DNA from: Chitinophaga pinensis
GTDB lineage: Bacteria > Bacteroidota > Bacteroidia > M30B66
DNA length: 64,000 bases
Direction: 5' to 3'
Assembly (NCBI GenBank): GCA_945883545.1
Contig: CAMCXT010000004.1
Location: 29,124-93,123, forward strand
Below, in pieces: positions 10,062-20,882 of this stretch. Made by a program: the position numbers and the translations under genes. How positions within the stretch are numbered: the stretch's first letter is position 1; the number at the start of each line of letters is the position of its first letter. Under the pieces are notes generated by a model. That model did not search any database, had not been told where the DNA came from, and saw nothing but the letters and a program-made list of their open reading frames with translations.

Positions 10062-11294
10062 TTAAATCCAACGGCCGTTCAGCATTACTTTATCTACCAA
10101 TTGGGTTCCAAATGCATAGGGTAAAAATGCAATGGATGGAATTTCGTGGCTCACAAATAAATTGGCTTTTTTCCCTTTAGTGATGCTTCCTAATTCTTGC
10201 TGCACATTCATCGCATAAGCCGAATTTATTGTTGCAGCATTGATGGCTTCTTCAGGCAACATGCGCAAATTCACACAAGCAAGACTTAAGATAAATTGCA
10301 TTCTTCCAGAAGGAGATGAACCTGGATTGTAATCGCTTGCAAGTGCTACAGGTAAGCCTGCTTGAATCATTTCACGTGCAGGTGGTTGTTTCAACCGCAA
10401 GAAAAATGCAGTAGAGGGCAGTAAAGTCGGCATGGTGTTGCTATTGAGGAGCACTTCCATTTCTTCTTCGCCAGTATATTCTAAGTGATCAACACTTCGG
10501 GCATCGAATTTCACACCTACTTGAATGCCACCAGAATAGTCGAGTTCGTTGGCGTGAATTTTTGCTTGTAAACCATACTTTGCAGCGTTTTCGAGGATTT
10601 CGGCAGTTTCATCAACTGTGAAAAAACCTTTGTCGCAGAACACATCCACAAAATCCGCTAAGCCTTCACTCGCCAATTGTGGCAGCATTTCTTGGGTAAC
10701 TTTTTGGATGAATGCTGAACGGTTTCCCTTGTATTCCGCCGGCAAGGCGTGGGCTCCTAAAAATGTTGCTTTTATAGTAAGTGGCGTTGTTTCCTTCAAA
10801 CGACGAATTACACGAAGCATTTTAATTTCATCTTCAGTGCTTAATCCATAACCACTTTTAATTTCTACAGCCCCAGTTCCATAGGTCATGATTTCCTCAG
10901 CTCGAACCAATGCTTGGCGGTACAATTCGTCTTCGGAAGTTTGCTGAAGTCTAGCCGCAGAGTTTAATATTCCTCCGCCACGACGGGCAATTTCTTCATA
11001 ACTCAGCCCATTGATTTTATCTACAAATTCACTTTCACGACTGCCCGCATAAACGATATGTGTATGCGAATCGCACCAACTTGGAAAAACGAATCTTCCT
11101 TTGCAGTCGTAGGTTTCAGCACTTCTTTCAGGACAATTTTCCATGGTTCCGTAATCGCTGATTTTTCCATCTTTCACCAACAACCAGGCGTTAGAAATTG
11201 AAGGCAAATGCGCCATTTCTGCTCCTTTTACCATAGTAAGTGCAGGTTCGCGAACTTGAATTAATTGTCCAATATTTACCAGTAAAACCTCCAT
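10062..11294 (-). CDS. hutI: imidazolonepropionase
   Basis: FPSWCDSHTHIVYAGSRESEF; IKSGYGLSTEDEIKMLRVI; ASDYNPGSSPSG. Confidence 0.92.
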   Translation of the reverse strand: MEVLLVNIGQLIQVREPALTMVKGAEMAHLPSISNAWLLVKDGKISDYGTMENCPERSAETYDCKGRFVFPSWCDSHTHIVYAGSRESEFVDKINGLSYEEIARRGGGILNSAARLQQTSEDELYRQALVRAEEIMTYGTGAVEIKSGYGLSTEDEIKMLRVIRRLKETTPLTIKATFLGAHALPAEYKGNRSAFIQKVTQEMLPQLASEGLADFVDVFCDKGFFTVDETAEILENAAKYGLQAKIHANELDYSGGIQVGVKFDARSVDHLEYTGEEEMEVLLNSNTMPTLLPSTAFFLRLKQPPAREMIQAGLPVALASDYNPGSSPSGRMQFILSLACVNLRMLPEEAINAATINSAYAMNVQQELGSITKGKKANLFVSHEIPSIAFLPYAFGTQLVDKVMLNGRWI

Positions 11295-11354
11295 CGGTCG
11301 TAAGAATTTTGTGCGAGTTTAGTTAAAATTGCTGATTCGATTTGCATCCTATTT

Positions 11355-12143
11355 TTATTCAGGTAAAAGTGAAATTTCACCATGCGAAAATCTAAATTCC
11401 TGATTTGATCTATCCAATAGGATGAGCTTTCCTTGGTGGTCGCATCCTGTAATTTTTCCTTCAAAAATTCGATCATTCGATTGCCACGATTGCCATTCAT
11501 CCCGTTTCCAAAGTGCATAGTTGAATGCTTCCTCGATTTGATCAATTTTCCCAGATTTCAATCGCAAGTACCATCCTTCCAAAAAAGAGGATAAGGTTGC
11601 AAGCACATGCTTTACATCGACTGTTGCACCAAGTTCAAGTTTCAATGAAACAGGATTCCCAGAACCTTCTTCGAAATTCTCTTGGTTCACGTTGAAGCCA
11701 ATCCCTGCCAAGGTGCTGACAATCTGTCCTGCGTGGACGGCGTTTTCTACCAAGATCCCTGACAGCTTCTTGTTTTCCAATAAAATATCGTTTGGCCACT
11801 TAATTCGAATGAAACTTCCTGGGCAAAATGCTTCCGCAGTGTCGTGAACCGCCAAAGCAATTGCCTTATTGAGGAGGAATTGGTCCTTCAGCAGCAGCCA
11901 ATTTGGTTTAAGAATGAAAGTGCAAAGCAGGTTTTCACCTGGCGTACTTTTCCAGGTATTCGAACGCTGTCCACGCCCAGAAGACTGGTAGTTGGCTGTC
12001 ACAACAGTGCCCTCCGGCGTGCCAACCTGACGCAGCATTTCAGCGGCATAATTGTTGGTTGAGGCCGTTTCGTTCAAATGAATATGATTCCTGCCAATAA
12101 ACAAGGTTTCCACACCGGCAGAAATACTAAATTTGCGCGACAT
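11355..12143 (-). CDS. birA: biotin--[acetyl-CoA-carboxylase] ligase
   Basis: SSGRGQRSNTWKSTPGENLLCTFILKP; IKWPNDILLENKKLSGILVE. Confidence 0.9.
   Translation of the reverse strand: MSRKFSISAGVETLFIGRNHIHLNETASTNNYAAEMLRQVGTPEGTVVTANYQSSGRGQRSNTWKSTPGENLLCTFILKPNWLLLKDQFLLNKAIALAVHDTAEAFCPGSFIRIKWPNDILLENKKLSGILVENAVHAGQIVSTLAGIGFNVNQENFEEGSGNPVSLKLELGATVDVKHVLATLSSFLEGWYLRLKSGKIDQIEEAFNYALWKRDEWQSWQSNDRIFEGKITGCDHQGKLILLDRSNQEFRFSHGEISLLPE
12128..12135 (+). promoter_or_regulatory. -7 box TAAATTTG for rsfS, inside 5' coding part of divergent birA
   Basis: Exact TAnnTTTG 25 nt before rsfS ATG (12161). Confidence 0.5.
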
Positions 12144-12160
12144 ATTACTCATCAAACTGA

Positions 12161-12550
12161 ATGAAAAAAAAGGCAGAAGTTCTTGCCAAGGACGAAAATC
12201 AAATGATGCTTGATAGCATTGTTAAAGGCATAGAAGAAAAAAAAGGCAACAATATTCAAATCTTCGATTTACGCGAGATTGGTTATGCTGTATGTGATTA
12301 TTTCGTGATTTGTAACGCAGATTCAGGCACTCAAGTAGATGCCATCGCTTATTCTGTAGAACATGAAGTGAAAGTAAATACAGGAAGATCACCTTGGAAA
12401 AGTGAAGGATTCGAAAACAGAGAATGGATCCTCGTGGATTACTCTAATATCGTTGTTCATGTTTTCCAAACTCAAATTAGAGAATTTTATAAACTTGAAC
12501 GTCTTTGGGCTGACGCCATAGTGAAAGTGATTTCACCAGAAGTCGAGTAA
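12161..12550 (+). CDS. rsfS: ribosome silencing factor
   Basis: DYFVICNADSGTQVDAIAYSVEHEVK...WILVDYSNIVVHVF. Confidence 0.93.
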   Translation: MKKKAEVLAKDENQMMLDSIVKGIEEKKGNNIQIFDLREIGYAVCDYFVICNADSGTQVDAIAYSVEHEVKVNTGRSPWKSEGFENREWILVDYSNIVVHVFQTQIREFYKLERLWADAIVKVISPEVE

Positions 12551-12605
12551 TACCAAACTTTAAGCGTCTTCGTTTGTTTCGTTCGAAGCGCATACCGCAC
12601 ATAAA

Positions 12606-14756
12606 ATGGCCAACCAACCAGAACCAAACAACACCGAAGGCAATAAGCCCCAAGGCAATAAACTCGGAAAAAAGCTCTTCCCAACATCCAGTAAAGGTCG
12701 CACCGGCGGTCCAGGCGGAAACAATTTCTACTGGATTTACGGTATCATCATCCTGCTTTTTATTGGAAGTTATTTCTACAACACAGGAACTTCCTCACGT
12801 GATGTGTCAACTGAGAAGTTCAGCGAAATGCTCTCCAATGGTGATGTTAAGGAAATTACTGTTGTTAACCGAGAATTTGCAGAGATCACCATCCGCAAGG
12901 AAAAACTCTCCGATCCCAAATACCGCGATCTAAAATCGCCTTCAATGTCTGTGTCGGCCGATAAAGGTCCACACTACGTTTACAACATCGGATCTATCGA
13001 AGAACTCAGCAAGCAAATCGAAGAATCGCAGGTTGCCATCACCGATCCCAAATTAAAAGTAAAACCCAACTACACTTCCCGTAAAAACTGGGGAGGAGAA
13101 GTAATTTCTTGGGTGATCTTACTTGGTGTTGTTTTCCTATTTTGGATGCTACTGATCCGCAGAATGGGCGGCGGCGGCGGCGGCGGTCAAATCTTCAACA
13201 TCGGAAAAAGCCGCGCACAACTTTTCGACAAAGACACATCGGTATCTATCACATTCGACAATGTAGCCGGATTGGATGAAGCCAAAGTGGAAATCAAAGA
13301 GATCGTCGATTTCCTTAAGAATCCTAAAAAATACACGACCCTTGGAGGTAAAATTCCTCGTGGTGCATTGCTAGTTGGCCCTCCGGGGACAGGTAAAACG
13401 CTTCTTGCCAAGGCCGTTGCAGGCGAGGCACAGGTGCCGTTTTTCTCCCTTTCAGGATCCGACTTCGTAGAAATGTTTGTGGGCGTGGGTGCTTCCCGCG
13501 TTCGTGATCTTTTCAAGCAAGCCAAGGAAAAAGCACCAGCGATTATCTTTATTGATGAGATCGACGCGATCGGTCGTGCCCGTGGAAAAAATCCAATGGC
13601 AGGTGCAAATGATGAGCGCGAAAATACACTCAATCAGCTTCTTACCGAAATGGATGGATTCGGCACCAACAGTGGTGTTATCATCTTAGCTGCAACCAAC
13701 CGTGCTGATATTCTCGATAGAGCGTTGTTGCGTCCAGGTCGTTTCGACCGTCAGATTTATGTAGAGCTTCCAGACTTAAACGGAAGAAAAGAAATTTTCA
13801 AAGTACACTTGAAGCCTGTGAAAACAGACGATAGTTTGGATATTGATTTCTTGTCTAGACAAACACCAGGTTTCTCAGGTGCCGATATTGCCAATGTTTG
13901 TAATGAAGCGGCTTTGATTGCAGCACGTAAAAACAAGGATTTCGTTGGTAAACAAGATTTCTTGGACGCTGTCGACAGAATTATCGGTGGTTTAGAAAAG
14001 AAAAACAAGATCATTTCTCAACATGAGAAAGAAGTGATTGCTTACCACGAAGCAGGCCATGCCACAACTTCATGGTTGCTAGAACATGCATCACCACTGG
14101 TAAAAGTAACTATCGTACCACGCGGTCAATCGTTGGGTGCTGCTTGGTACCTTCCAGAAGAACGTCAGATTACCACTTTCGACCAGATGCTCGATGAAAT
14201 GTGCGCTGCACTTGGCGGGCGTGTTGCTGAAGACATCATTTTCGGAAAAGTGTCGACTGGTGCGCTAAGCGATTTGGAGAAAATCACTAAACAAGCGTAT
14301 GCTATCGTGACCATTTACGGATTGAACGAAAGAATTGGAAACATCAGCTATTACGATTCTACTGGGCAGTCGGAATATTCATTTGGGAAGCCTTACAGTG
14401 AGAAAACGGCTGAAGCAATCGATGAGGAAGTGAAGAAACTCGTTGATATGGCTTATGCGCGTACCAAGGTGATCCTCACCGAAAACAAAGACAAGCTTAC
14501 CATGCTGGCCACGAAGTTGCTCGAGCAAGAAGTGATTTTCAGAGAAGATTTGGAAGACATTTTCGGTATTCGCCCGTTCGATAGAGACCAAGAAGGTAAC
14601 TTCACCGCTGGTGAGATGTCGAAAGCTTTCAAGGAAGACAAACAACACCAAGCTGATCAGGCTATTATTGCTGATGCAAAAGCAAAATCTGAATTGCCAT
14701 CGGAAGTTGTTGAAAGCTCCGAGAAAACCGACAACGAACCATCATCATCAAATTAA
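12606..14756 (+). CDS. ftsH: ATP-dependent zinc metalloprotease FtsH
   Basis: Walker [19 protein letters not shown] zinc motif, two TM segments. Confidence 0.98.
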   Translation: MANQPEPNNTEGNKPQGNKLGKKLFPTSSKGRTGGPGGNNFYWIYGIIILLFIGSYFYNTGTSSRDVSTEKFSEMLSNGDVKEITVVNREFAEITIRKEKLSDPKYRDLKSPSMSVSADKGPHYVYNIGSIEELSKQIEESQVAITDPKLKVKPNYTSRKNWGGEVISWVILLGVVFLFWMLLIRRMGGGGGGGQIFNIGKSRAQLFDKDTSVSITFDNVAGLDEAKVEIKEIVDFLKNPKKYTTLGGKIPRGALLVGPPGTGKTLLAKAVAGEAQVPFFSLSGSDFVEMFVGVGASRVRDLFKQAKEKAPAIIFIDEIDAIGRARGKNPMAGANDERENTLNQLLTEMDGFGTNSGVIILAATNRADILDRALLRPGRFDRQIYVELPDLNGRKEIFKVHLKPVKTDDSLDIDFLSRQTPGFSGADIANVCNEAALIAARKNKDFVGKQDFLDAVDRIIGGLEKKNKIISQHEKEVIAYHEAGHATTSWLLEHASPLVKVTIVPRGQSLGAAWYLPEERQITTFDQMLDEMCAALGGRVAEDIIFGKVSTGALSDLEKITKQAYAIVTIYGLNERIGNISYYDSTGQSEYSFGKPYSEKTAEAIDEEVKKLVDMAYARTKVILTENKDKLTMLATKLLEQEVIFREDLEDIFGIRPFDRDQEGNFTAGEMSKAFKEDKQHQADQAIIADAKAKSELPSEVVESSEKTDNEPSSSN

Positions 14757-14768
14757 ACTGGATACATT

Positions 14769-14972
14769 ATGGAACTTAACTGGAAATTGATTCTCTCAGA
14801 TTCTGATAGTCACCACGTGCGTTTGATGCAATCTGTGCTCGAAAGTGAAGGTCTGCAAACCAGCATGATAGATCATTCTGATTCAGCTTTTCCTTCAACT
14901 GCAGAATCTGAATTGTATGTTCTGGAGGCCGATTTTGAAAAGGCTTCTGCCATCATTGCTGATCAAAAGTAA
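14769..14972 (+). CDS. DUF2007-like putative signal-transducing protein
   Basis: 67 aa; AEIVRSVLESEG-type pattern (VRLMQSVLESEGLQTSMIDHSD...LYVLEADFEKA), between ftsH and cdsA. Confidence 0.7.
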   Translation: MELNWKLILSDSDSHHVRLMQSVLESEGLQTSMIDHSDSAFPSTAESELYVLEADFEKASAIIADQK

Positions 14973-14981
14973 GATCGAGCC

Positions 14982-15821
14982 TTGCGGACGAGGATAATTA
15001 CCGGAATACTCTTCGGAATAGCACTTATCGGTGGGATTTTATTTTCACAGTACACTTTTGTTGTGCTGTTGTTGGCGATCCTATTTATCGGTCAGCGTGA
15101 GTTGTTTCAATTGCTCGTCACTCCTGCGATTGATGCCAAACCTAGTCGATTTTTATCTACGCTTTTAAGCCTCACCGTTTTTGGTGGTTTTATCTTTTTT
15201 CCGGTATTAGACAATGCCATCGGGATAAGCCCTTTAAATTATTATCTGTATTTCTCTTCCATCATTTTGTTGATTTCGGCATTGATGGTTTATGAACTGT
15301 TTCGCGCAAGTGCAACGGCCATTCAAAACATTGCAGCTGCATTTCTAGGGCCTGTTTATCTAGCAATTCCATTGGGATTCCTAGTATTGATTGCCATTTA
15401 TCCTGACGGAGGATTTCATCCGTGGACGGTCCTGTTCTTTTTCTTTTTCATGTGGTCGTCCGATACGGGTGCTTATTTCACGGGAAGATTCTTTGGAAAA
15501 ACCAAGCTTCTCGAACGCTTATCGCCCAAGAAGACCATCGAAGGATTTTTTGGAGGAATGATCGTCGCTGCATTGATGGGAATTGCCGCTTGGAGTGTTT
15601 TGGGGATGATTCCTTTGTGGACTTGGATGCTAATCGGTGCATTGATGGCATTTACCGGAACGGCTGGTGATCTTTTCGAATCGATGCTGAAACGTCAAGC
15701 TGGCATCAAAGATTCTGGGAATCTACTTCCCGGTCATGGTGGGGTTTTAGATCGTTTCGATTCCACATTCCTTTCTGCACCATTGTTTTGGTTGCTCCTC
15801 AAATTGTCGGATTTTATCTAA
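14982..15821 (+). CDS. cdsA: phosphatidate cytidylyltransferase
   Basis: CTP transferase signature SMLKRQAGIKDSGNLLPGHGGVLDRFDS; multi-TM; TTG start. Confidence 0.93.
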   Translation: MRTRIITGILFGIALIGGILFSQYTFVVLLLAILFIGQRELFQLLVTPAIDAKPSRFLSTLLSLTVFGGFIFFPVLDNAIGISPLNYYLYFSSIILLISALMVYELFRASATAIQNIAAAFLGPVYLAIPLGFLVLIAIYPDGGFHPWTVLFFFFFMWSSDTGAYFTGRFFGKTKLLERLSPKKTIEGFFGGMIVAALMGIAAWSVLGMIPLWTWMLIGALMAFTGTAGDLFESMLKRQAGIKDSGNLLPGHGGVLDRFDSTFLSAPLFWLLLKLSDFI

Positions 15822-15932
15822 TACGGTTCATCCGTTTGCAAGGATGGTTCAGAATCAAGAATCGACACTTTGTCGGATTTTGAATATGTAATTTATAGAT
15901 CAAGCACACTTTTGTGGAATAATCTTAAAATT

Positions 15933-18311
15933 ATGTCTACACCACATTTCTCAATTCGAATCATTGTAGCCCTGATCTTCTTTTCGGGCAGCATTTCTGC
16001 ACAAACTATTCTTCAAACCATCCGCGGAAGCGTTTCAGAAAAAGGCACCCAAATGCCCATTCCAGGTGCAGCTATAATTATCGAAGGAAGTTCGCCACTA
16101 AAAGGTACAACCACCGATTTAGATGGTAAATTCAGGTTGGCTGAAGTTCCAGTTGGTAGGCCAACCATAAGAATTTCGATGGTTGGTTATAGCGCTGTTC
16201 GATTGAGCAATATTGTTCTTACTTCTTCGAAGGAATTGTTGCTAACAATTGAATTGGATCCTCAGGTTATTGTTGGAAAGGAAGTTGAAATTGTAGCACG
16301 CATGGACAAAGACAAGCCACTCAATGAATTGTCGGTTGTGAGTTCAAGAACCTTTTCGGTTGATGAGGCTCAACGGTATGCAGGAAGCTTCGGAGATCCC
16401 GCTCGATTGGTAACCAGTTTTGCTGGTGTAGTTGCCGGAAACGACCAACGAAACGATATCGTGGTTCGTGGAAATTCACCTTTGGGAATTCTTTGGAGAT
16501 TAGAGGGGATCGATATTCCATCGCCAAACCATTTTTCTGGTTCTGGAACTTCAGGAGGTGCAGTTTCGGCATTGAACACAAATTTGTTGGCGAACAGCGA
16601 CTTTAGTTCTGGTGCTTTTGCAGCCGAATATGGCAATGCAACATCAGGTGCATTTGATGTGAAAATGCGCAATGGAAATAACGAAAAACATGAATTTATT
16701 GGACAAATTAGTTTCAATGGATTTGAATTTGGCGCTGAAGGCCCGTTGGGAAAAAAAGGCAAAGCATCCTACATGGCTTCATACAGATATTCAACACTTG
16801 GAGCTTTTGATGCAGTTGGAATTGAATTCGTTAAAGGAGGAGTGCCGCAATACCAAGATTTAAATTTTAAATTCAACTTTCCGCACAAAAAAGGATATAC
16901 ATCCATATTCGGGATTTTAGGAACGAGCGATATCTTCTTTCCAGGCGAAGTCGATAGCTTAGTCTGGAAAGATTCTCCAGATGATCAGCAAGACTTAAGA
17001 AATGGCTCTGATGTGGCTGTTTTAGGGCTAAATCATCTCATATTTTTAAATACGAACAATACATTAAAATTCACGGTTGCAGGTACTGGAAATAAGTTCA
17101 GAACGCTAGTAGATTCAATTACTCCAGACTATTCTAAAATTGAGGATTTTAGTTCAGCTATTACGGAAAACAAATTGCTGCTAAACACCGTGCTTAATTC
17201 AAAATTGAGTCAAAGATTATTTCTCAGAAGTGGATTTATTTTTAGTAGAATGTTTTATGAAAATGATGTACGACTTTTCAATAGCAGCAAAGGAATTTCA
17301 GAATCCTTGATCAATTTCAAAGGTAATGGAGACTTGTTGCAAGCATACAGTCAGTTACAAATAAAAGCTTCCGAAAAGTGGACTTTTAACCTAGGCTTGC
17401 ATGGTATTCACTTTTCGATCAATCAGAAAACCTCTATCGAACCTCGAGCTTCAGTTAAGTTCCAAGCGGCTTCCAATCAATCGATTAGTTTAGGTTATGG
17501 TCGTCACAGCAGGGTGCTGCCGATTAATATTTATTTAAGAGAAACAATCGCTTCGGATGGAACCACCAGTAGAACCAACGAGGACCTTGATTTATTGATG
17601 GCCGATCATTTGGTTTTAGGATACGACTGGTTAATCAAAGAGAATTTACGCTTGAAATCGGAAGTTTACTATCAGCAATTGAGTAAAGTAGGGGTTCAAG
17701 ATGGCCGTTCATCATCACTTTCGGTATTGAATTTCGGTTCCGATTTCGGCGATGTAATTGGTCCAGACAGTTTGGTAGGCAAAGGTTCAGGAGAAAATAT
17801 TGGTGTCGAATTGACTTTGGAAAAGTTTTTTAGTAAGAATTACTATTTCCTAATTACTGGTAGCATTTACGATAGCAAATACAAGGGTTCTGATGGAGTT
17901 GAAAGAAATACAGCATTCAACAATCAATTCGCCTTAAATGTATTGGCAGGAAAGGAGATTCCAGTAGGAAAAAGCAAGCAAAATACACTTGTTTTTAGCT
18001 TTAGAACTGTGGCTACTGGTGGCATGTGGACTTCTCCAATCGATTTACAAGCATCACAAGTTGCAGGAACAGAAGTTCGAGTTGAAAGTCAGGCCAACAT
18101 GCAACAATTGAAAGATTATTTTAGAACAGATATTCGAATTGGCTTCAGACGAAACAAAAAGAAATTTTCGGAAGAATATGGATTTGATATTCAAAACGTA
18201 TTTAACCGTCAAAATGTGTTTAGCGAAAGATTCAATCCATTGTCGGGCAACATTATTAGCAACAATCAAGTTGGTTTTTTCCCAATGGCATTGTACCGAA
18301 TTACATTTTAA
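15933..18311 (+). CDS. TonB-dependent receptor with carboxypeptidase-like regulatory domain
   Basis: Signal peptide from ATG 15933 (MSTPHFSIRIIVALIFFSGSISAQT); GSVSEKGTQMPIPGAAIIIEGSSPLKGTTTDLDGKFRL; plug and barrel. Confidence 0.88.
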   Translation: MSTPHFSIRIIVALIFFSGSISAQTILQTIRGSVSEKGTQMPIPGAAIIIEGSSPLKGTTTDLDGKFRLAEVPVGRPTIRISMVGYSAVRLSNIVLTSSKELLLTIELDPQVIVGKEVEIVARMDKDKPLNELSVVSSRTFSVDEAQRYAGSFGDPARLVTSFAGVVAGNDQRNDIVVRGNSPLGILWRLEGIDIPSPNHFSGSGTSGGAVSALNTNLLANSDFSSGAFAAEYGNATSGAFDVKMRNGNNEKHEFIGQISFNGFEFGAEGPLGKKGKASYMASYRYSTLGAFDAVGIEFVKGGVPQYQDLNFKFNFPHKKGYTSIFGILGTSDIFFPGEVDSLVWKDSPDDQQDLRNGSDVAVLGLNHLIFLNTNNTLKFTVAGTGNKFRTLVDSITPDYSKIEDFSSAITENKLLLNTVLNSKLSQRLFLRSGFIFSRMFYENDVRLFNSSKGISESLINFKGNGDLLQAYSQLQIKASEKWTFNLGLHGIHFSINQKTSIEPRASVKFQAASNQSISLGYGRHSRVLPINIYLRETIASDGTTSRTNEDLDLLMADHLVLGYDWLIKENLRLKSEVYYQQLSKVGVQDGRSSSLSVLNFGSDFGDVIGPDSLVGKGSGENIGVELTLEKFFSKNYYFLITGSIYDSKYKGSDGVERNTAFNNQFALNVLAGKEIPVGKSKQNTLVFSFRTVATGGMWTSPIDLQASQVAGTEVRVESQANMQQLKDYFRTDIRIGFRRNKKKFSEEYGFDIQNVFNRQNVFSERFNPLSGNIISNNQVGFFPMALYRITF

Positions 18312-18352
18312 TAATCATTCAGCTATTTTAGAAATTACCTAAATTCATCACC

Positions 18353-19006
18353 ATGGAAGCAACCAAAATTGGGCTCTACTTGCACATTGCAGGCGGTATG
18401 CTCGGACTGATCACAGGTTTTGTCAATACCCTAAACCGCAAAGGATCAACATTTCATCGTAACTCAGGTAAAGCGTATGTTTTATCGATGTTTGTGGCAA
18501 CTTTATCTGGGGTTTTGCTTGCTTTTTTGAAGGAAAATCAATTCCTTTTTTTAATTGGAATTTTTAGTTTTTACTTGTGTTTTTCAGGATGGAGAGTACT
18601 TAATTATCAATCATTGCAGCCATTTAAAGCCAAGAAAATTGATATAGTGGTGGCTTCAATTACTGTGCTTTTTTCAGTTTTTATGATTTTTACTGGAATC
18701 TATGATATTGCAACAAGTAAAATCGTCATTAATCCAGTATTACTAATCTTTGGTTCAGGTGGTTTGTTTATTTCTGTAGCTGATTTGAAAAAGTTTTTAC
18801 AATCTTCTCAATCAATTCCGGAACCTTTAAATTGGCTTTATACTCATGTGGCTCGGATGGGAGGTTCTTACATTTCAGCTGTTACTGCTTTTATTGTAGT
18901 TAATATCACTTCATTGCCTCCATTAATTTTGTGGTTAGGACCAAGTTTAATTGGTACTATCTTTATCACCTATTCTATCAGAAAATTGAAAATACAAAAT
19001 CAATGA
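18353..19006 (+). CDS. multi-TM membrane protein, DUF2306-like
   Basis: LHIAGGMLGLITGFVNTLNRKGSTFHRNSGKAYVLSMF. Confidence 0.6.
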   Translation: MEATKIGLYLHIAGGMLGLITGFVNTLNRKGSTFHRNSGKAYVLSMFVATLSGVLLAFLKENQFLFLIGIFSFYLCFSGWRVLNYQSLQPFKAKKIDIVVASITVLFSVFMIFTGIYDIATSKIVINPVLLIFGSGGLFISVADLKKFLQSSQSIPEPLNWLYTHVARMGGSYISAVTAFIVVNITSLPPLILWLGPSLIGTIFITYSIRKLKIQNQ

Positions 19007-19028
19007 TATTTCTGTAAAATCATCTTAT

Positions 19029-20063
19029 ATGAAAGGGATTTTCCGCCAAGGTAAGTACTCTATATTCATCGACTTAATCATCATGTTGGTGGTGGGTTGT
19101 TTGATTATATTTTACTTCAGCACCAGTAATTTTTTAAGTGGAAAGGGGAGTTCTGAATATGCATCTCATGCTGGATTTTCAATATTAATCACGTTCACAC
19201 TTTACTTTTTATTTCGATGGATGTTCGGTTTTTTAAATGCGAATTTTCCATGGAAAGAGTCAATTGCTAAGCGATTAATGATCGAAATTCCGTTGATCCT
19301 TGCAATTTCAGTTGGAGCAATGATGGCCTTCACACTCATGTGGAACGGAATTCTTGGAAGAGAAACAGTTTCTGCAGAGCTATTTACGAATTGTACGATT
19401 GCTTTGTTGGTTTCACTGATTGTTAATTTGTTTACTGAAGGTTCTAATTTGTTTAAATTGTATCGTGAATCAGCGGTTGGTGTGGAGGTTCTAAAGCGTA
19501 AAACCTTGGAATCGCATTTTGAAACTTTGAAAAGTCAGGTTGCACCGCATTTTCTATTTAATAGTTTGAACACTTTAATTGCATTAATCGATGAGAATCC
19601 GCAAACTGCAAAAGATTTTGTTCAGCATTTGGCCAACTACTATAGATATTCGATGCAGATTAATTCCCGCGAAACTGTAGAATTAGACACTGAATTAAAT
19701 TTGGTTCGGAATTATATCTTTTTACTTACCAGCCGTTTTGGTGATAATCTAAAGGTCCAGTTCCCTGATAAATCAAGCGATTTCGATAAACATGTTATTC
19801 CACTGGCTATTCAATTGTTGGTCGAAAATGCGGTGAAGCACAATATTATATCTTCCTCTAAACCACTGCATGTTTCAATCTTAATTCAGCAGGAAGTGCT
19901 TATTGTGAGAAACAATTTGCAAAAGAAAGATGCCTCTGAATTTTCGAATCGATTGGGTTTATCGAATATTCAGAATAGATATGAAATTGTATCTGGAAAA
20001 TCGATTGTCGTTCAAGAAACACAGGATCATTTTGAAGTTCAATTACCTTTATTAAATAGATAA
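19029..20063 (+). CDS. LytS-type sensor histidine kinase
   Basis: SQVAPHFLFNSLNTLIALI (His_kinase domain), LLVENAVKHNI, TM N-terminus. Confidence 0.92.
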   Translation: MKGIFRQGKYSIFIDLIIMLVVGCLIIFYFSTSNFLSGKGSSEYASHAGFSILITFTLYFLFRWMFGFLNANFPWKESIAKRLMIEIPLILAISVGAMMAFTLMWNGILGRETVSAELFTNCTIALLVSLIVNLFTEGSNLFKLYRESAVGVEVLKRKTLESHFETLKSQVAPHFLFNSLNTLIALIDENPQTAKDFVQHLANYYRYSMQINSRETVELDTELNLVRNYIFLLTSRFGDNLKVQFPDKSSDFDKHVIPLAIQLLVENAVKHNIISSSKPLHVSILIQQEVLIVRNNLQKKDASEFSNRLGLSNIQNRYEIVSGKSIVVQETQDHFEVQLPLLNR

Positions 20064-20064
20064 T

Positions 20065-20829
20065 ATGCATTTATTGATTGTAGAAGACGAGCCTCTCGCA
20101 GCAAAACGGTTGTATGGATTGATTGAAGAACTTAATATCGATTTTTCGAAAGTTTCATTTTGCGATAGCATCGAATCAGCTGTAAAGTTTTTTCAGCAAT
20201 CTGCCTTGCCCGATTTGGTATTTATGGACATAGAACTCGCAGATGGTAGAAGCTTTACCATTTTTGAGCAAGTGCAAGTGAATTGCCCCGTCATTTTCAC
20301 AACAGCATATGATGAACATGCGTTGGAAGCTTTCAAAGTGAATTCTATCGATTACTTGCTCAAACCAATTGAACCCAAGGAGCTACAGCGAGCAGTAGAG
20401 AAATGGGAAACCTTCCATTTGAAATCCAATGTGGATGGCGAATTGGCACGTTTTAATCAACTCATCCATCGTTTACAATTAAATCAAGAATACCGATCAA
20501 GAATCGTTGTGAGCAAATCGGATAGCTTGATCCCTCTTGATATGCAAGATGTTGCATGGATTTATGCTGAAGATAAATTAAACTTTATTGGCACATTTAA
20601 CAGAGATGTTTATCCGATCAACCAATCGCTCGATGAACTGCATCGTGAAATGAATCCAATGGATTTTCACCGTGCAAATAGATCATTGATTGTGCACCGT
20701 AAGGCGATCATTAAAGCCAGTTTTCACTTCAATGGGAAGCTCAAATTGCACTTGAATCCTGATCCTGAAATGGAAGTTTTTGTGAGCCGCGAACGAGCTC
20801 AAGCCTTCAAAAACTGGCTCGGAGCTTAA
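20065..20829 (+). CDS. LytTR family response regulator
   Basis: Receiver DLVFMDIELADG; C-term LytTR (MDFHRANRSLIVHRKAI). Confidence 0.93.
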   Translation: MHLLIVEDEPLAAKRLYGLIEELNIDFSKVSFCDSIESAVKFFQQSALPDLVFMDIELADGRSFTIFEQVQVNCPVIFTTAYDEHALEAFKVNSIDYLLKPIEPKELQRAVEKWETFHLKSNVDGELARFNQLIHRLQLNQEYRSRIVVSKSDSLIPLDMQDVAWIYAEDKLNFIGTFNRDVYPINQSLDELHREMNPMDFHRANRSLIVHRKAIIKASFHFNGKLKLHLNPDPEMEVFVSRERAQAFKNWLGA

Positions 20830-20855
20830 GCGCTTGGAGGCTCGATTGGAAAGTT

Positions 20856-20863
20856 TAGTTTTG
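20856..20863 (+). promoter_or_regulatory. -7 box TAGTTTTG upstream of acyltransferase
   Basis: Exact TAnnTTTG with a TTGG ~19 nt upstream. Confidence 0.45.
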
Positions 20864-20882
20864 CAAGTTCAAGCTTGATCTT

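Noticed and set aside
13187-13633. 148-aa minus ORF within ftsH
   Set aside because: Shadow of the AAA domain coding region
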